From positions 85,134,732 through 85,198,731 of the forward strand of contig OZ018333.1 of the NCBI GenBank assembly GCA_963969495.1: DNA of 64,000 nt. The letters are read 5' to 3'. The notes beneath the pieces are model-generated. The model saw only the letters and a list, made by a program, of their open reading frames with translations, had not been told where the DNA came from and ran no database searches. Position numbers and translations under genes: made by a program. Source of the DNA: Ceratothoa steindachneri. Lineage: Eukaryota; Arthropoda; Malacostraca; Isopoda; Cymothoidae. Of this stretch, positions 63,026 to 64,000 are shown in pieces (position 1 is the stretch's first letter; every line of letters begins with the position of its first letter).

Positions 63026-63857
63026 GAAAATCTATTCTCTAACTCCCAATCGATCCAACCCGCTTCCTACACTAAATTGGACGTGAAAACCCCAGAGAGA
63101 ATGAAACGATTAGATATACAGTCCTGTATTCACCCAAAAAATTTAAAAGAGATAATTAAATTTTCATACAAGAATTCAATTAAAATAATGTGTGCACACA
63201 CAAAAAAAAGGCTAAAATTCCCCAATCAAAGAACAAAATATAAAAAAGCCTACGACGGGTGAAGAGAATTTTTTTACAAGAACACCAATTGGTACTGGGT
63301 CAAACGATGTGCGCGCAAAAAGAGAGGGAAGAAAAAGTGAATGGTACGAAATATTCCAATCAACACCGTACGATGCTTAAAAAAAAATGGGTACGGGGGA
63401 ATCACTCGCAAGTTAGGGCAAGGCTAGCCAAGGCCGTATAGTTCTCGATTCAAGACGAGGTGTGGGGAAACCAGGTGCGGTCGTAGTTTCCAACGAGAGG
63501 TTGTGTAAACCCTCCTATCAGAGCGGGGGTAGAAGCGCTCTCGGCCTCTTTCCAACTTCTGCTAGAAGTTGTCACACGGTTGCGTCCCCACGGTCTCCAA
63601 ACTATATCCAAACTCGGTAAATCTTCTGGACAACCAATGCTCAAGATTCAAAATATTAAATAAATATTAGGCTTTCAACCTATGATTAACTTTAACTCCT
63701 TTTCTCTAAAAAGAGAAAACAAACCAATAAAAAAATTGAAAGAAAAAACAACAAAATTTAAATATCAGTTATTCGCACACACACATACGCTCGCACAAAG
63801 GGAGGGAGAGGGTATTGGAAAAGGAGTGTGAGAATGACCCTACAAACACACTCACAT
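63026..63857. mobile_element. Unclassified insertion of about 830 bp inside Cp11
   Basis: It separates two adjacent parts of the family 1 linker. The flanks 'ggcaaccttgtagcggccg' (to 63025) and 'cacaacctcatcgccgtag' (from about 63858) both correspond to the same stretch of the intact element, so this looks like a target-site duplication of about 12-15 bases that has since diverged. The insert has an AT-rich first half with short A-runs, a GC-richer centre (63430-63620) and no recognisable protein. The family is unknown. Confidence 0.6.
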
Positions 63858-64000
63858 TCGCTCCACCACAACCTCATCGCCGTAGTCCTAACTACTATTC
63901 CTATAACGTCCTGCCGTTTTGCACGCCGACCGCTTCCGTGGTAGTCAGCCGAGTATGAGAGGGCCATCAAACAGAAGCGTTATGCCTACATTCTCTTTAA

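Larger units (their letters stand above)
60289..64000 (+). mobile_element. Family 1 copy Cp11, from the 5' end, interrupted, running off the window
   Basis: It starts 'ccccgtaaggagcgcat' like Cp7 and Cp8. The 5' UTR runs to about 60775, ORF1 to about 62260 and the endonuclease from about 62270. It is interrupted at about 63025 by an insertion of about 830 bases and resumes at about 63858 ('acaacctcatcgccg', 'actactattcc') with the linker. It continues past the window end. ORF1 and ORF2 are full of shifts and stops. Confidence 0.83.

Overview
This is a eukaryotic, AT-rich animal sequence, most likely arthropod. There are no bacterial-style operons. The recognisable content is short exons with GT/AG splice borders plus a dense layer of dead transposable elements. 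The dominant family is a non-LTR retrotransposon of the I/Nimb type (gag-like ORF1 with CCHC knuckles; ORF2 with endonuclease, reverse transcriptase, RNase H and a terminal Cys/His tail). Elements of this type are common in ticks and crustaceans. That is the only taxonomic hint, and I do not name a species. I call this family 1 and number its copies Cp1 to Cp11. A second, related I-like family (family 2), CR1/L2-like fragments, a mariner, a Tc1-like element, another Tc1/mariner-type transposase remnant, MITE-like hairpins and a tRNA-derived SINE are also present.

The main architectural feature is a large inverted duplication. Three blocks of the left part reappear in reverse-complement orientation and mirror order on the right: 6569-9691 with 16612-19500, 3865-4406 with 38493-39035, and 1-1165 with 55262-56470. 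A spacer of about 6.9 kb (9692-16611) separates the arms. The arms share an internally deleted family 1 fragment with the same deletion junction (Cp3L and Cp3R), so the duplication is younger than that decayed insertion. Later insertions stretched the right arm from about 9.7 kb to about 40 kb.

The only likely host gene is an acidic, Lys-Glu-rich coding region carried by both arms: three phase-0 exons with conserved splice sites (left at 4251-4335, 3949-4098 and 455-613 on the minus strand; right at 38565-38649, 38805-38951 and 55851-56009 on the plus strand). Both copies keep open frames. In the right copy the intron between the second and third of these exons has grown to almost 17 kb through retrotransposons, one nested inside another with a clear 15-bp target-site duplication. 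The rest of the gene would lie outside the window, so its full product is unknown.

Layout: 1-4406 left-arm gene exons plus Cp1; 4409-5200 ORF1 and CR1-like scraps; 5200-6569 unassigned; 6569-9691 left arm with Cp3L; 9692-16611 spacer with mariner, CR1-like tails, TIR/MITE elements and a thrice-repeated module; 16612-19500 right arm with Cp3R; 19501-25105 Cp4 and Cp5 head to tail; 25120-28340 jockey-like remnant split by a Tc1-like element; 28340-30500 mostly unassigned; 30505-37362 near-complete Cp7; 38493-39035 gene exons; 39109-50690 SINE and the family 2 element with nested Cp8; 50695-55250 Cp9; 55262-56470 gene exon and SINE; 56470-64000 CR1-like scrap, transposase remnant, Cp10 and Cp11. 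I see no new intact biochemical system. The inverted duplication is the observation most worth following up. All boundaries were placed by eye.
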